A stretch of 64,000 nt of DNA from the NCBI GenBank assembly GCA_032622095.1, contig CP136062.1, positions 223,896,578 through 223,960,577 on the forward strand, read 5' to 3'. A program made the position numbers and the translations under genes. Below the pieces are notes generated by a model, which saw only the letters and a program-made list of their open reading frames with translations, searched no databases and was not told the origin of the DNA. Position 1 is the first letter of the stretch. Each line of letters opens with the position of its first letter. Shown here piece after piece: positions 1 to 10,299 of this stretch. The DNA is from Siphonodentalium dalli (taxonomy: Eukaryota; Mollusca; Scaphopoda; Gadilida; Siphonodentaliidae).

Positions 1-255
1 CTAGGTAACCAAGCAATAACACTAGAACATCGACGTCCCTACCTACCACAATAACTTGTTTCAGATTGCAACCCGTGCTGGCATCAAGTGAATGAAGGAT
101 AAGTCTAGTCTATTCGCGATTAGACTCTAACCCTTCCAAGCCTGTTCCATCTACCGAACAATCTACTCTGCAATCTTCTTGGAATCCCCCTGCAACAACA
201 ACAGTAACACATTCTGTTTTCGCGTTGGTAACAAGTTCTCGAGACAAGAAATAAT

Positions 256-578
256 TTAATCGGACTTGTTGTCAGACAACAAAATGAAACTGTTCCAATT
301 GTGTGGGATGGGAACATCACGATTTGTTATTATCCTTCGTATCAATGGTACATTGCGACTTCTTTTCGATCTGGTGGCAGTCTTTATAGATTTATCCGAG
401 TATCTGTCGAACACTACATTAATCCTGACATTGCCTTCGCCTTTCTGCAACACGCACACTGAGAATACATCGGACAAATCTCCAAAATGTATTTACCGTT
501 TCCGGTTTACCTATGGCCACAACAATGGCCTGGCCGGCAATGACAATACCTGCACGGGAAGATGGTGTCATAGTTGTT
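256..578 (-). pseudogene. Broken gene fragment, left copy of a head-to-head pair
   Basis: The minus strand encodes a recognisable fragment with the words VFDRYSDKSIK, IRRIITNRDVPIP and LLSDNKSD, and ends at a stop at 256. I know this pattern (VVFDRY..SIK..TR.RR, then VPxPxNW..F..L.xNK.DL) from large families of uncharacterised invertebrate proteins often found in repeats; no function is assigned here. Compared with the right copy (674-1099) this copy has one extra T in the run at about 483-487, which shifts the frame, so only about 73 codons read through. It lies in the left arm of a ~0.8-kb palindrome and points away from the axis. It lacks the rest of the family protein on both sides, so I treat it as a relic. 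Confidence 0.5.
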
Positions 579-1073
579 AGGCAAGATAATTTCTCGATCA
601 GAGCGTCACTAAGTATTGCTTTTTTCCAGTTCGAAGTGTTTTATTTGTCTCGCATAATGCAATTGGAACAGGCATGAGTTCATATTGTAAAACAGATCGC
701 AGAGTATTACATCGTCTTGTAGTTGCCCTTCATGGCGACAGGGCCGTCAACTTGCAAACAATGACACCATCTCCCCGTGCAGGTATTATCATTGACGGTC
801 AGGCCCTTGTTGTGGCCATATGTAAACCGGAAAAGGTAAATACATTTGGAGATTTGGCAGATGTAATCTCAGTGTGCGTGTTGAAGAAGGGCGAAGGCCA
901 TGTCTGGATTGATGTAGTGTTCGACAGATACTCGGATAAATCTATAAAGATTGCCACCAGATCGAGAAGAAGTCGCAATATAACATTGATCCGAAGGATA
1001 ATAACAAATCGTGATGTTCCCATCCCACAAAATTGGAAAAGTTTTATTTTGTTGTCTGACAACAAGTCCGATT
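258..1073. repeat. Imperfect palindrome of duplicated gene fragments
   Basis: Bases about 258-578 are the reverse complement of about 754-1073 (for example GTTGTCAGACAAC at 268-280 against GTTGTCTGACAAC at 1051-1063). The arms are about 320 bp with scattered differences, and the spacer is about 175 bp. The coordinates sum to 1331-1332 throughout, so the arms are collinear with almost no indels. The two halves carry the same gene fragment, transcribed outward. Confidence 0.8.
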
Positions 1074-1099
1074 TGAAATTCGGTTTCATGGTATTGTAA
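674..1099 (+). pseudogene. Gene fragment with VVFDRY/RRIITNRDVP motifs, right copy
   Basis: This is an open frame of 141 codons starting at ATG 674. The family part begins near residue 30 and includes TFGDLADVISVCVLKKGEG, WIDVVFDRYSDKSIK, TRSRRSRN, IRRIITNRDVPIPQNWKSF and LLSDNKSDL. The order and spacing match the uncharacterised invertebrate family described for the left copy. The similarity stops just after DNKSDL, where full-length relatives continue, and the last residues (KFGFMVL) look like accidental extension. The first ~25 residues lie in the palindrome spacer and are also probably not native. It reads as a C-terminally truncated fragment, possibly transposon cargo. There is no clear promoter. 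Confidence 0.5.
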
Positions 1100-2495
1100 A
1101 AATTAATGACGTCATATATACGCCTAAACATGAAAAGCAACAATTAACGCCCCTGTTGTGGTTGCTAATATGTTTAAATTGTCTTGCACTAAATGTCATG
1201 TACCCGACAAGGATACAGGTATACAATGCAAATTGGTAATCAATATAGGACGACATTCTGTACAACCACACCGGAGATACCGAGATTATCATTTTATTAT
1301 CCGCGTTCATCGCGCAGCTTAATAATTATGACAGTCATTCAATGCAGATCATTAATTCACCGACATATTGACAAATTGATCAAGTATAGCGAATATTGAA
1401 CCAAATTGTAAAAATAATTGTACGAGATCTCTACGAAGTCGCCTCCGATGCTGATATATATACTATATATTAACCCTAATTGCTGTACTAAATAGATTAT
1501 CCCACTCAAGTATATATAAGTATACGTTGTCCACCTAGAGGGGTTTTGGGGGGGGGGGGGAGCAGATACAGAGAATGCGTGTACAGAAAGAATTATATTT
1601 ATCGGAGGGAACTACTCTTCTAATAATTATTATCTGAACTTTTTCCAGGGAACTAAGTACTCGTCAGTATGGGAGGCCCTTTTCACATATTATCACTTAT
1701 TTGGTGCTCAAGCGCAAATATCTGCTTTTAAGCGTAATTAACTTACGCTCGAGCGTAAATCATTTGCGTGTAAGCGCAAATACCTAACACGTCCTTCTTC
1801 CCTCCAATTATGAATGATTGAGTCCATCTCATAGTATATTCATTAGTTTGTAATACTATGCATGAGATAGATAGATTTTATTTGTACAATAAACATAGCA
1901 TATTACAGTTAAACTAAAGATGCAAAATTAATGATATTGTACAGGGACTGCATGGCCAATACTGACCGTCTTCCTGCAGTCCCTTAAATAAATAACAAAT
2001 TATCCACTACCTGGCGGTAATTGTCAAATAATAAGTATATATATATATAATATATATAATATAATATGATATAGTATAGAATAATATAATATCCGCAGAC
2101 CAGATTCAATTGTACATGTAGGCATCGAATGTTGACTATATAGATTGAATGTAAATAAATAAATAAGGACAGAAAGTCAGTGAACGTTAATACTAGTCAT
2201 ATTATAGTCATGGGCTATGTTCAATGGGTGTTATTATAGTAGCTGGTCACATCGAGTTCATTACGATATTTTTAAGTGATACGTGTGCAAATTGATTGAA
2301 CTTGTTATGACCAGACGGGTGAAATATCCAGAAAGAATGACATCAATATCAATAAGTATAATTATAATATTTAGTTATAGGATATAGTTATAATATTTAG
2401 TTATAACATTTAGTTCCGGGGTTATTTTGTAATGAGCAACTGTAACAGTAACTGTGTCTATACAGACTCGAAAATACAAGAAGAAAAAACATTTC
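1100..2495. other. No gene seen; low-complexity spacer
   Basis: This is AT-rich sequence with a G run at about 1546-1560 and related words (AAGCGCAAAT, AGCGTAAAT) in both orientations at 1709-1790. I see no supportable coding frame. Confidence 0.6.
2032..2095. repeat. AT microsatellite
   Basis: A run of TATATA/TAATATA words interrupted by single G residues. Simple low-complexity sequence. Confidence 0.8.
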
Positions 2496-2555
2496 CATAT
2501 ATGTGACCCGCCATATCAAATCCAGTCGTAAGTCGGGATTTTTTTTTACCCTGTG

Positions 2556-2622
2556 CCAATGCATTCTCTTATATATGCGAGTCTACCATAGGTCGCCACG
2601 TATATATAAGAGAATGCATTGG
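2556..2622. repeat. 67-bp foldback, copy 1
   Basis: CCAATGCATTCTCTTATATA pairs with TATATAAGAGAATGCATTGG across a short loop. It is a perfect or near-perfect hairpin, repeated at 18393-18459 in the right outer arm and in degenerate form near 37.7-37.84 kb. Confidence 0.8.
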
Positions 2623-2704
2623 CCTAACAATTTTTTACAATTTTAATAATTTTTTCTTTAACAATTTTATAATTTCACCCATACTAGTACTGGCCCCACC
2701 ATTG

Positions 2705-3253
2705 CACCTAGTACAAACGCTATCGCATGCCAAATGGGGTGGGATGCTGAAAAATCGCAAGCCAATTTGCGCGCGATTTAGTTTGCCGTGTCCCGCGTGA
2801 CTCAGCATCGCATGCGAATATGTTTCGATTGTAAAATTCAAAGAAATGTAACTCTAACATACCCGTTATTTAGTAAAAAATCATACCAAAAGAATGACAC
2901 CACAAAGAGACACGTTTCAAAAACACTATAGGAAAAATCACTTTTAGGGAGGCGGACGGCACTGTCTAAGACCTGTTAGGAAACACAAAAAGCAACGTCA
3001 CCCCTTTTTCAAATTGATATCGAGGCAGTCAGGTCGCGCCAGCGACCGCTGCCGCGGGGGCCTGATGGCTCATAAAAACAACTCTATATATAAGCGCCCG
3101 CGGCTACCACTTTATAGCATCAAGGGTAGACTGAGCAAATCGAGACGGGATGCTGGTCCCGCCAAACTCTCCAGACGGCATCGACATATCAAAACGCATG
3201 CGATTCTCGCCTATCGTATCCGTATTTGGACGAGATTGTAAGACCATAGCCTG
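2705..3253. mobile_element. 549-bp insertion with 7-bp target duplication
   Basis: ACCATTG occurs at 2698-2704 and again at 3254-3260. The right outer arm has a single uninterrupted copy (as CAATGGT at 18220-18226), so the right arm is an empty site and this segment is a clean insertion flanked by a 7-bp duplication. A precise deletion from the right arm between the two repeats would look the same and is the alternative. The insert has no obvious terminal inverted repeat or poly-A. It contains a good TATA box (CTATATATAAGCGCCC, about 3084-3099) and a small hairpin (GGGATGCTGGTCCC). The open frame from 3014 is not convincing as a protein. Confidence 0.55.
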
Positions 3254-3364
3254 ACCATTGACCCCCGTAGGATTTTCATGTGGAGAACTGATTATATGTG
3301 GACTTCAATCAATAGGTTATATGCTTTCAAAAAATATTGGGTAGACATCACACAAAGTCCTGCG

Positions 3365-3378
3365 GTTGCCATGGCAAC
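3365..3378. promoter_or_regulatory. X-box-like palindrome
   Basis: GTTGCCATGGCAAC is a perfect 14-bp palindrome and fits the known RFX-family X-box consensus. It is in the left outer arm, mirrored at 18102-18115. Binding is inferred only from the match. Confidence 0.45.
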
Positions 3379-3552
3379 GGCTTAAATATACATGCCAAAT
3401 ATTGAGGTTTCAACAACTGGAATGCTTGCATTTAACCACTTATCTCGCGTTGTATTTGTTATAACTGCCTGCACATATCTATATTTGCTATATAAACATA
3501 TCTAACTTATCGGGAAATGCTAGGTACAAGTTGGCTGGCCATATATATCTCC

Positions 3553-3566
3553 GTTGCTATGGTAAC
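3553..3566. promoter_or_regulatory. X-box-like motif, diverged
   Basis: GTTGCTATGGTAAC has the same spacing as the 3365 palindrome with two changes. A similar word, GTTACCATAGCAAC, is at 5806-5819. Confidence 0.35.
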
Positions 3567-3779
3567 GATCAAATATCATTGAGAATGGGCTTATAGTCAA
3601 TGTCTGCCCTATAGCCATTGCAGGAATAAACGAGTCCCCCCCCCATATGTTGAATATAACATATATTTAGAAGAGACCACAATATCACATATCAAGTAAA
3701 GGGCCAAAATGTGGGATGTGACGCCACTTATGATGTCATCGACGTCATGACATCTAAACTGGAATCTCGCCATATGCCT

Positions 3780-4140
3780 TTTAGTGGGGCGGATAGATGA
3801 CACAATCGTGCATTTTATGGTAAAAGCACCAAACTTGACACGCTTGTACTACATATCAAAATAACACATTTTTGATATCATGCCAAGCTGGAGAATGCCC
3901 ATGGTTGCCATGGCAACCGTTTTGACAACAAATCTTGTTTTTCTCTCAATCCCAACAAGTATGCATCGTTATGACTCAGTTTCTAATCGAAAAACAATGT
4001 TTTATGTACCTATTTGTACTGAAAAGGGATCAAGCTATATATTAATTGACTCATGTGTCCGTTATAGTTGGGTAGAATCAAAATGGCGGATAAAATGGCC
4101 GCCATTTGTTTGAAAGTCCCTATTATTGGCTGCGTGTATC
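3780..4140 (+). repeat. Interspersed repeat, unsplit copy
   Basis: The order of words here (GACACAATCGTGC, GGTAAAAGCACC, CATATCA, CATGGCAACCGTTTTG, GGGTAGAATCAAAATG) recurs in the sequence split by the palindromic element: the first part at 6205-6280 and the rest at 14773-15045. It is a diverged, non-coding repeat family in the same orientation. It serves as the comparison that shows the uninterrupted target of the palindromic insertion. Confidence 0.6.
3904..3917. promoter_or_regulatory. X-box-like palindrome
   Basis: A second exact GTTGCCATGGCAAC, inside the interspersed repeat. The matching place in the split copy (14841-14854) reads GTTGGCATGGCAAC. Confidence 0.45.
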
Positions 4141-5020
4141 GACATTTTATTGAGATGTGTGTACATTTTTTATTATAAAATGTACTTTGACAAGAAAATA
4201 TAAACTGATAATTCACTCTGTATATATATAACAATTCTAAGGATTGCAAAACAAAAATTATAGGCCAGAAGATGATGGAATAGCGTAAATATAATGCAAA
4301 AAAAAAAAATGGGTTGTTTGTTTTGATTACTATAATTGATGGTTACAATGACACGAGAAGCATTTCTATGATATAAAACTATCTGAAAGTTGATTATGAC
4401 AATCTTCCGCGTTAACTTTATATCATATCATTTTAGCGAGTGTGTGTGGACAATATTGGTCTGGTACAAAACTGCTTGGCAACCGTTGCTATGGAGCTAC
4501 CCGATTACCTTTGTGCAGCTATAATAACACTTACTCACAATTTGACAAGCTGCTAATCATTGTGGTATTATATGCGGAACATACAAGTACCGCAAAGTTT
4601 ACATATTTATGATATTAACTATAATTCTTCAAAATAGAGGTAAGCAAATGTTTTTATTACGAGCGTAGGTGCGAATTATGTGCGACAAGGTATGATATGA
4701 ATTGTTTACATTTGCAATAGCAATATCGTGAGATATATGTAATTGCCTATATAGTTGTTATACAACTTAAGTGTGCTAAAAACTTTGATTCTAATATATT
4801 ATGAGAATCAATCATGCAATAACTCGTGGCGTTTCGCCGCTCCAATATAGGATAAAACAGTCGAAGACACTCATTCTGCGATAAGTGGCATTCAATAATG
4901 TGCAATGGATAGTCAAGTATGAATAATTCATGACAAATCGCCAGTCAATTCTGCTAGTTGTGTGAACGCACCCTAAAGAGTTGGAAAAAATTGCATACAT
5001 GTCACTTTTGGCAACACTTG
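4141..5020. other. No gene seen
   Basis: AT-rich unique-looking sequence with an A run at about 4298-4307 and a partial X-box-like word at 4495. No supportable coding frame on either strand. Confidence 0.5.
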
Positions 5021-5176
5021 CAGTAATGCCTTAAGTAATCGACATCCTAACCACAGCAGAATTATGGGTATCTTCCAGGATTTAGTCGGAAATATGGATA
5101 TTTATTTCCGACTAAATCCTGAAAATTACCCATAATTCTGATGTGGTTAAGGGGTCGATTACTTAGGGCATTACTG
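5021..5176. mobile_element. 156-bp foldback MITE
   Basis: The two halves are inverted copies: CAGTAATGCC at 5021 pairs with GGCATTACTG ending at 5176, and the match continues inward through TAACCACAGCAGAATTATGG and TTTAGTCGGAAATA to a short AT loop. The same inner sequence forms the axis of the large palindrome (10300-10762) and the ends of the gene-capturing elements at 7511-7755 and 13298-13542, so this is a small copy of one foldback family. I cannot define a target duplication confidently. Confidence 0.75.
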
Positions 5177-5298
5177 TATTTGCAATAGAGCATAGAACAG
5201 TACAGCGTAATGATGCCCTCGAGAATTTGCAATTGTTTTTGCATCCATTCTTGCAACCACATCGCAATAGTTCTTGGCAACCTTTGGATGCTCCAGGA

Positions 5299-5610
5299 TT
5301 GATTGATTGATTGATTGGGGTTTATTGTCGCTTTAGCAACTAAGGCCATATCACGACATTGCCAGTTTTAGTGGTGGAGGAAATCCGCACACTTGCGACT
5401 AATCTAACAGTGATTTCAATGGCTGATAAACTCGTCAACCATGTGCGGCAAACCACCGGCCATCGGCGAGTAACTGGTAACTCCACCAGATAACGATTTC
5501 GAGCTACAAAGTCCACGACGGAAACATGAGGATTTGAACCCTTATCGCCAGCGCTGGATGGCGAAACGGCTTGGAGTTGTACCCCTAACCGATTGAGCCA
5601 CCGAGGCTCC
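5299..5610 (-). mobile_element. Full-length tRNA-derived SINE
   Basis: Read on the minus strand it begins GGAGCCTCGGTGGCTCAATC. It has an A-box-like TGGCTCAATCGG (5589-5600) and a B box GGGTTCAAATCC (5530-5541), then a body ending in TTAGTTGCTAAAGCGAC and a (CAAT)n tail. It is flanked by a perfect 13-bp target-site duplication, GGATGCTCCAGGA (5286-5298 and 5611-5623), which fixes both ends. From memory, the body and tail resemble SINEs of bivalves. Transcription would be by RNA polymerase III and mobilisation by a LINE with a similar tail; a LINE with a CAATCAATCA end is present at 48682-49930. The sharp duplication suggests a fairly recent insertion. A tail fragment of the same family is at 50341-50405. 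Confidence 0.9.
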
Positions 5611-6204
5611 GGATGCTCCAGGAAGATCGGTCCATGCCACACTCCAACTTTCTTCATAGTAGCCTGTCATTTGTATACAAAAAATGGGTTTCGTAAACAA
5701 AATTGGGGATTTTGTGCAATGTAGTTAATCGTAAATCCCATATACTGGAGACATTGGAAACCATTGTTGATAAGCTTCTTATCGATTAGCAGCCTCGAAA
5801 ATGGCGTTACCATAGCAACAATATGTGGTTTCTGAGACTTCTGGAAAATGATCATATGTGAATTATTTTAGTGACAACGGTGGACTTGTTGGTCGATATG
5901 GTTATATAATAATACTTGCATGCATACATTCTCCAAGACGAACCTCCAGCACTGATCTCAAGAGTCAAGGTGACTATGAAAGGTCAAGTGTTTTATCACT
6001 TCATGTGCTATTATTTGTCTTTATGAGGAACCTTTCTCAATTTATTGCATCATATTGATATTTGTTACATTCTGGAGATCATAGCCTTTATTTTGAGATA
6101 CATATCTTATCCATAGGCTGATTGTTACTTGTGTGAGAGATTTTACGAAATATGTGACCAGGCCAATTGGCGACCCTTAAAATTAGAAATTGCTCTTCCC
6201 GATA

Positions 6205-6280
6205 TAATAGACAATGGCCACACCATTAGTTGGGTGGAAAGAGGACACAATCGTCAATGTTATGATAAAAGCATCGCAGT
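6205..6280 (+). repeat. Split interspersed repeat, left part
   Basis: GGACACAATCG and GATAAAAGCATCGCAGT match the start of the repeat at 3780-4140. The last six bases, CGCAGT (6275-6280), are duplicated at 14773-14778 on the far side of the palindromic element. Confidence 0.65.
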
Positions 6281-6788
6281 AGAAGAATAGATGTCTCGTT
6301 AGAGTCACATCTAAAAATAGAATCTTTGGGTCTAAAATTGTTTGTACTAAAATATTCCCAAAATATCAAAACCCAAAAAAAAAATTCAAAACTTCAAAAA
6401 TTTATTTTTTCCAAAAAATTTCAAAAACCCTAAAATTAATTTTTTCCACAAAAAATTTCCAAACTTCCAAATTATCAAAAAAAGAAAAAATTTCAAAACC
6501 CTCAAAATTATTTCTCTAAAAAAAAGTTTAAATAAAAAATTTATAACGAGTTTTTCGGTTTCTGATAATCTCGATATTAAAAAATATCGAATGTTAAATT
6601 ATTTGCGCGTAATATCTTTCGTTATTTTTTTGTTCAAATATTTTTCATGAATTTATTAATCGATGTTTAGAAATAGCTTTATTGGACATTGTGACCAACG
6701 GTATGAATGCATACATTCCAGTGTTTAACGGACGCAGTTCATATAATTGTCATACCTGAAAATAGACACCATTACTTTTTACATAAAT

Positions 6789-6802
6789 AATAAAGAGCGT
6801 TT
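6789..6802 (+). promoter_or_regulatory. Recurrent 14-mer AATAAAGAGCGTTT
   Basis: About 510 bp inside the left end of the palindromic element, preceded by ACATAAAT. The exact word also occurs at 14251-14264 (minus), 54850-54863 (plus) and 59447-59460 (minus). Its role is unknown; it contains AATAAA and often follows a TATA-like run. Confidence 0.4.
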
Positions 6803-7510
6803 ATTCTTTACTTATCTCTATATGAAGTTATTGAGTATATGACAGGCGTGTATTTTCGTCAATTATTGGAAGTATTGAAATGTACTATGTTGAATCCCTA
6901 ACGGTCGAAAATTGTAATGTGAAATTAGAACCCTCCAGAATGAATTGTCATATTGAATGAATGATGATTTAATCTCAGCCATTTTTACATGGAACATGAG
7001 CGATGTACACTCAATCACACACGCCACATTGGTGTTAACAATGTGTCTTTCACACCTTTGCTTTACCAAATGAATTCTATTATTTCCCCGGTCACAGCTA
7101 TATGGTATTCAGAAAACATATCGATTTAATGTCTGAACAAAACGAGTTAGTATCAATTAAGGTTGATAAACTGTGTCATTCACACCATAATTAGTTATCC
7201 ATAAAACATGCATACATATTACGTCAGGTCGTGAGACACTCAATTATACAAATTGCTTTGATCACATTGTTATAACAACATTACGTAATAACCCCTTATC
7301 ACTCCAGTCACACTTACGATCATTTTGTATGCCGAAAACTCCAGGTAGCACCGATGATGTAACATTATATCACTGCTATTGTACCAATGATAAATTCAGA
7401 CATGTTCCATGTTTAGAAAAATAGATAATCTGCAGGTGTTCACTTGACAAGACATTTTGTACACTCAATCACAGGCCAACGTGATAATACCAGCCCACAC
7501 CCAACCCCCA

Positions 7511-7569
7511 AGTTACCTATAATTCTGCTGTGGTTAAGCCACAACAACAACAACAACAACAACAACACC

Positions 7570-7600
<31 letters not shown>

Positions 7601-7755
7601 GTCACCAAGCGACATAACATCCTGTTTTGATGATCCAATGGCCAATGTCCATGAAGATTTTATTTCCGATGCAAGTCATATTTCAGACTAACTCCTGAAA
7701 AGTTACCTATAATTCTGCTGTGGTTAAGCAGTCCATTATTTAGGGCATACCTGTA
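7511..7755 (+). mobile_element. Rearranged foldback element with captured ATPase gene piece
   Basis: Two direct copies of the foldback-family word ACCTATAATTCTGCTGTGG (7515 and 7705 regions) enclose about 126 bp (7540-7665). These match the plus-strand ATPase gene: a (CAA)n tract, then CACCAAGCGACATAACATCC and on through the codons for SCFDDPMANVHEDFIF (gene residues roughly 50-98). The piece runs on the plus strand, opposite to the intact gene copy in this arm. The right side ends like the family terminus (GGGCATACCTG, about 7753). It looks like transduplication of host-element coding sequence by a MITE, mirrored in the right arm at 13298-13542. Confidence 0.7.
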
Positions 7756-7920
7756 TGTAGGCCTACCAGTGGATGAATAGTCTGCCGGAGAAGTACTGTG
7801 TAGACAGGTCTTGTCGGTAAGAAAGTCAGACGAGTAGTGAAGGCTCGGCTATTAAAACATAGTAATGCGATAGCGAACATCAAACGAGTCTGCGCACGCA
7901 TATCTGTCAAAGGATACAAG

Positions 7921-8006
7921 GGCAGTCATTGGTCAATTTATCCCCGGTGTCAGCTCAGTACAATGGCAGTCATTGGTCAATTTATCCCCGGTGTCAGCTC
8001 AGTACA
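7921..8006. repeat. 44-bp tandem duplication
   Basis: GGCAGTCATTGGTCAATTTA begins at 7921 and again at 7965, and the two copies are nearly identical. It is mirrored in the right arm at about 13047-13132. Non-coding, outside the ATPase gene. Confidence 0.85.
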
Positions 8007-8344
8007 CAATCGGCACGAAGCCGCAGGTCATAATTACTCTTACGAATGAAGAGCGTTGAACATATACGAAATTATTACACGAATGAACTGAAATTTATAT
8101 TTCACATCTTACCAACAACAGATACAGACATAGTCATAGTGTTATATTATCTTACATGTACCCATGCTATGACATACTTAAAGGGGGGATAATGCACACA
8201 CGGTGTGTGGAATGTTAAAGTGACACGAGGTAAGGGACGTTATGTAATATTGGTGTGTGAATATTAAAGGAGCATTCTCGCTATACAAACCCCCCTCCCC
8301 ACTTATAGATATATAACGAAGACGAGAATAACATGTTGATGAAG

Positions 8345-8350
8345 TTTATT
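8345..8350 (-). terminator. Poly(A) signal of left ATPase gene
   Basis: AATAAA on the minus strand, 5 bases past the stop codon of the left gene. It is mirrored at 12703-12708. Confidence 0.6.
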
Positions 8351-8355
8351 GAAAT

Positions 8356-9895
8356 TTAATCATTGTCTGAATCTTCGACCGTTAGATTTACTTCTAAGAG
8401 TTTCTTGAATTTTCTCATCGCTTCATCTGCAGCCCATTCATTATTATATCCGCGTTTGGTCAGTTTGACCATTTTCTTCATGATCGTGTTATGTATGGGT
8501 GATGTTTTCAATCGATACTGGTATTCTATTAATCGTCTATAACTTTTGAGAAACAGAACAAACTCTGTGTCGATGGTATCCTCTTTTCCCGACATGCTCT
8601 CATCTCCCGAAATGCTCTCTTCTTCTTTCACATCAGTGGTGACGCGTTTCATCATACTTTTGAATGTGTCCATCTCGTTGACACATCGCGCAGCTTTCTT
8701 AAGACCGAATACCGTTCTACTACCGACGACATTACCATCTTTTGAATCTGATAGCGTTCCTCGTTCATCTTCATCTGTATCTTCTCCGAAGAGAGTTGTT
8801 TTTGTCTCGGACATAGCTCCGTGTTCATCCGGGTCCTCAGTTAATTTTCGTTTTAACTTATTTTCTTGACACCAGTTTTTTACGTGTCTCTGAACATCAT
8901 AATGATCTGCGAACAAAAGCCCGCATTCATTACAAGGGTACGACATGTCTTCTCGAATGTCTATACGTTTCTTCTTATTAATTTCATCGAGCTCACCAGG
9001 TGGCCGTATGTCGTTAGTATAGTCATTATGTTGACCCTGGGGCACAATATAATTATATGTTATGCCCTTCTGTTGACCAGGGAGTTCTCTGTCATCGTAT
9101 TTTATCGCATTCTGTTGACCCTGGGTCTCAGTGTCTTTTGTATGTTTTTTCATCCCATTCTGTTCATCTGGGTGTTCTCTGTCTTTTTGGAGATTATATT
9201 TCATGCCATTCCATTCACCCCTATGTTGGTTCGTGTCCTCTTTTAGTACATTCTGTCGCAGACGTAATGTGTCCGGTGTTGCGGCTTTTAAATCCACAAG
9301 TAGGTAACCGTACGGTTCACTCGTCGCTTCCGAAAACTCTCGAACCATACGCTGAGGACATTCAGGATACATCTGTCTTGATAATGTTGAAATTAATCCC
9401 TTGTCGATTGGGTTATTGAACAATACCAAATATTGACAATTTCGTCGTTGCGTTGGATCTTTGTTGTAGTAGAAATTCTGGTTCAAACTTATCAAAGATA
9501 AGTTCAAATGGTGACTTCCTTCGGAATGCAAATCATTAACTCTCTGGTCTTTTGATGAAGTTTGCATCAAGTCATCGAGTATAACTAGATTTTTATACCG
9601 GGGGTTGATAAGCGAATCCAAGTTTGCTGGTATTCCTCGTATAAAGTTGACCTGAGGGGTGACGGTATACTTTAATTCGTCATATAGGGGCTGCCAATAT
9701 TTATAAAACCATATTATTCTGTCAGGTGCGGGTGATATTTTTGAGGCAGACTTTTGTAGTAAGGTTTTCACGAAGTATGTCTTACCACAAGATGTCGGTC
9801 CACTTACACATGCCGTGAATGGATGCTTGAAAATAAAATCTTCATGGACATTGGCCATTGGATCATCAAAGCAGGATGTTATGTCGCTTGGTGGC

Positions 9896-9947
<52 letters not shown>

Positions 9948-10122
9948 GGGGGTGATGATACTGTTGTTGTTGTTGTTGTTGTTGTTGTTGTGGCTGATGA
10001 TACTGTTGTTGTTGCTGTTGTTGTTGTTGTTGTTCTGAAGGCGTGTGTTTAACTTTGATATGACGCTTCAAACTATCTTGCCAAGCATAGACACTTAAGC
10101 ACTCTTCACATTGATACTTCAT
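8356..10122 (-). CDS. Zinc finger-polyQ-packaging-type ATPase, left copy (588 aa)
   Basis: This intact, intronless frame begins at ATG 10122. Residues 1-26 form a C2H2 zinc finger (C5-x2-C8-x12-H21-x4-H26). Residues 31-76 are three polyglutamine tracts separated by YHQP and YHHP. From about 95 there is a P-loop NTPase: Walker A GPTSCGKT (108-115), RIIWFYKYWQPLYDEL (136-151), Walker B LVILDDL (179-185), then EGSHHLNLSLISLNQNF with a QN sensor-like pair and LFNNPIDKGLISTLSRQMYP. This order matches the A32/FtsK-HerA-like DNA-packaging ATPases of Polintons and related viruses; the exact subfamily is my inference. Residues 300-385 are hydrophilic degenerate repeats (QxNGMKY, PGQQ). A second finger-like motif (C397, C400, H413, C418) follows, and the C-terminus (FVLFLKSYRRLIEYQY onward) is probably helical. 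The likely role is nucleoprotein packaging or DNA handling for the element. A TATA box lies ~135 bp upstream and a poly(A) signal just after the stop. Confidence 0.85.
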
Positions 10123-10256
10123 TTAACTAGTTCAGGCTGTCGTTCACAACGTCTCTTAGTGTTGTTTGTACTGGATACAAATTTATCACATTAGCTACAA
10201 TACAACCTACCTATCCAAATGTCAATGCAATTATGAGTGATTTCAATATGAACACT

Positions 10257-10266
10257 CTATTATATA
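10257..10266 (-). promoter_or_regulatory. TATA box of left ATPase gene
   Basis: TATATAATAG on the minus strand, about 135 bp upstream of the ATG at 10122, exactly mirrored at 10796-10805. Confidence 0.45.
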
Positions 10267-10299
10267 GATATGTGTAACCTGGTGACTGACATGATGATA

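Larger units (their letters stand above)
2496..3529. repeat. Outer palindrome, left arm (interrupted)
   Basis: Segments 2496-2640, 2676-2704 and 3254-3529 are found in inverted orientation at 17951-18518. The 3254-3529 part pairs with 17951-18226 with coordinates summing to 21480. The arms differ by scattered substitutions and small indels, so they are clearly older than the inner palindrome. The left arm has a 549-bp insertion (2705-3253) and the right arm has about 100 extra bases at 18240-18390. Together with the right arm it could be the terminal inverted repeats of a ~16-kb element, but I find no target-site duplication at the outer ends. Confidence 0.75.

Noticed and set aside
3014-3241. 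Basic 75-codon frame in the 549-bp insertion
   Set aside because: Arginine-rich by composition, with no recognisable family and no second copy to compare.
8546-9419. Plus-strand frames inside the left ATPase gene, mirrored at 11634-12507
   Set aside because: Shadows of the real gene, which has clear domains.
9823-10052. Poly-leucine and poly-valine frames, and their mirror at 11010-11230
   Set aside because: Opposite-strand readings of the CAA tracts of the ATPase genes.
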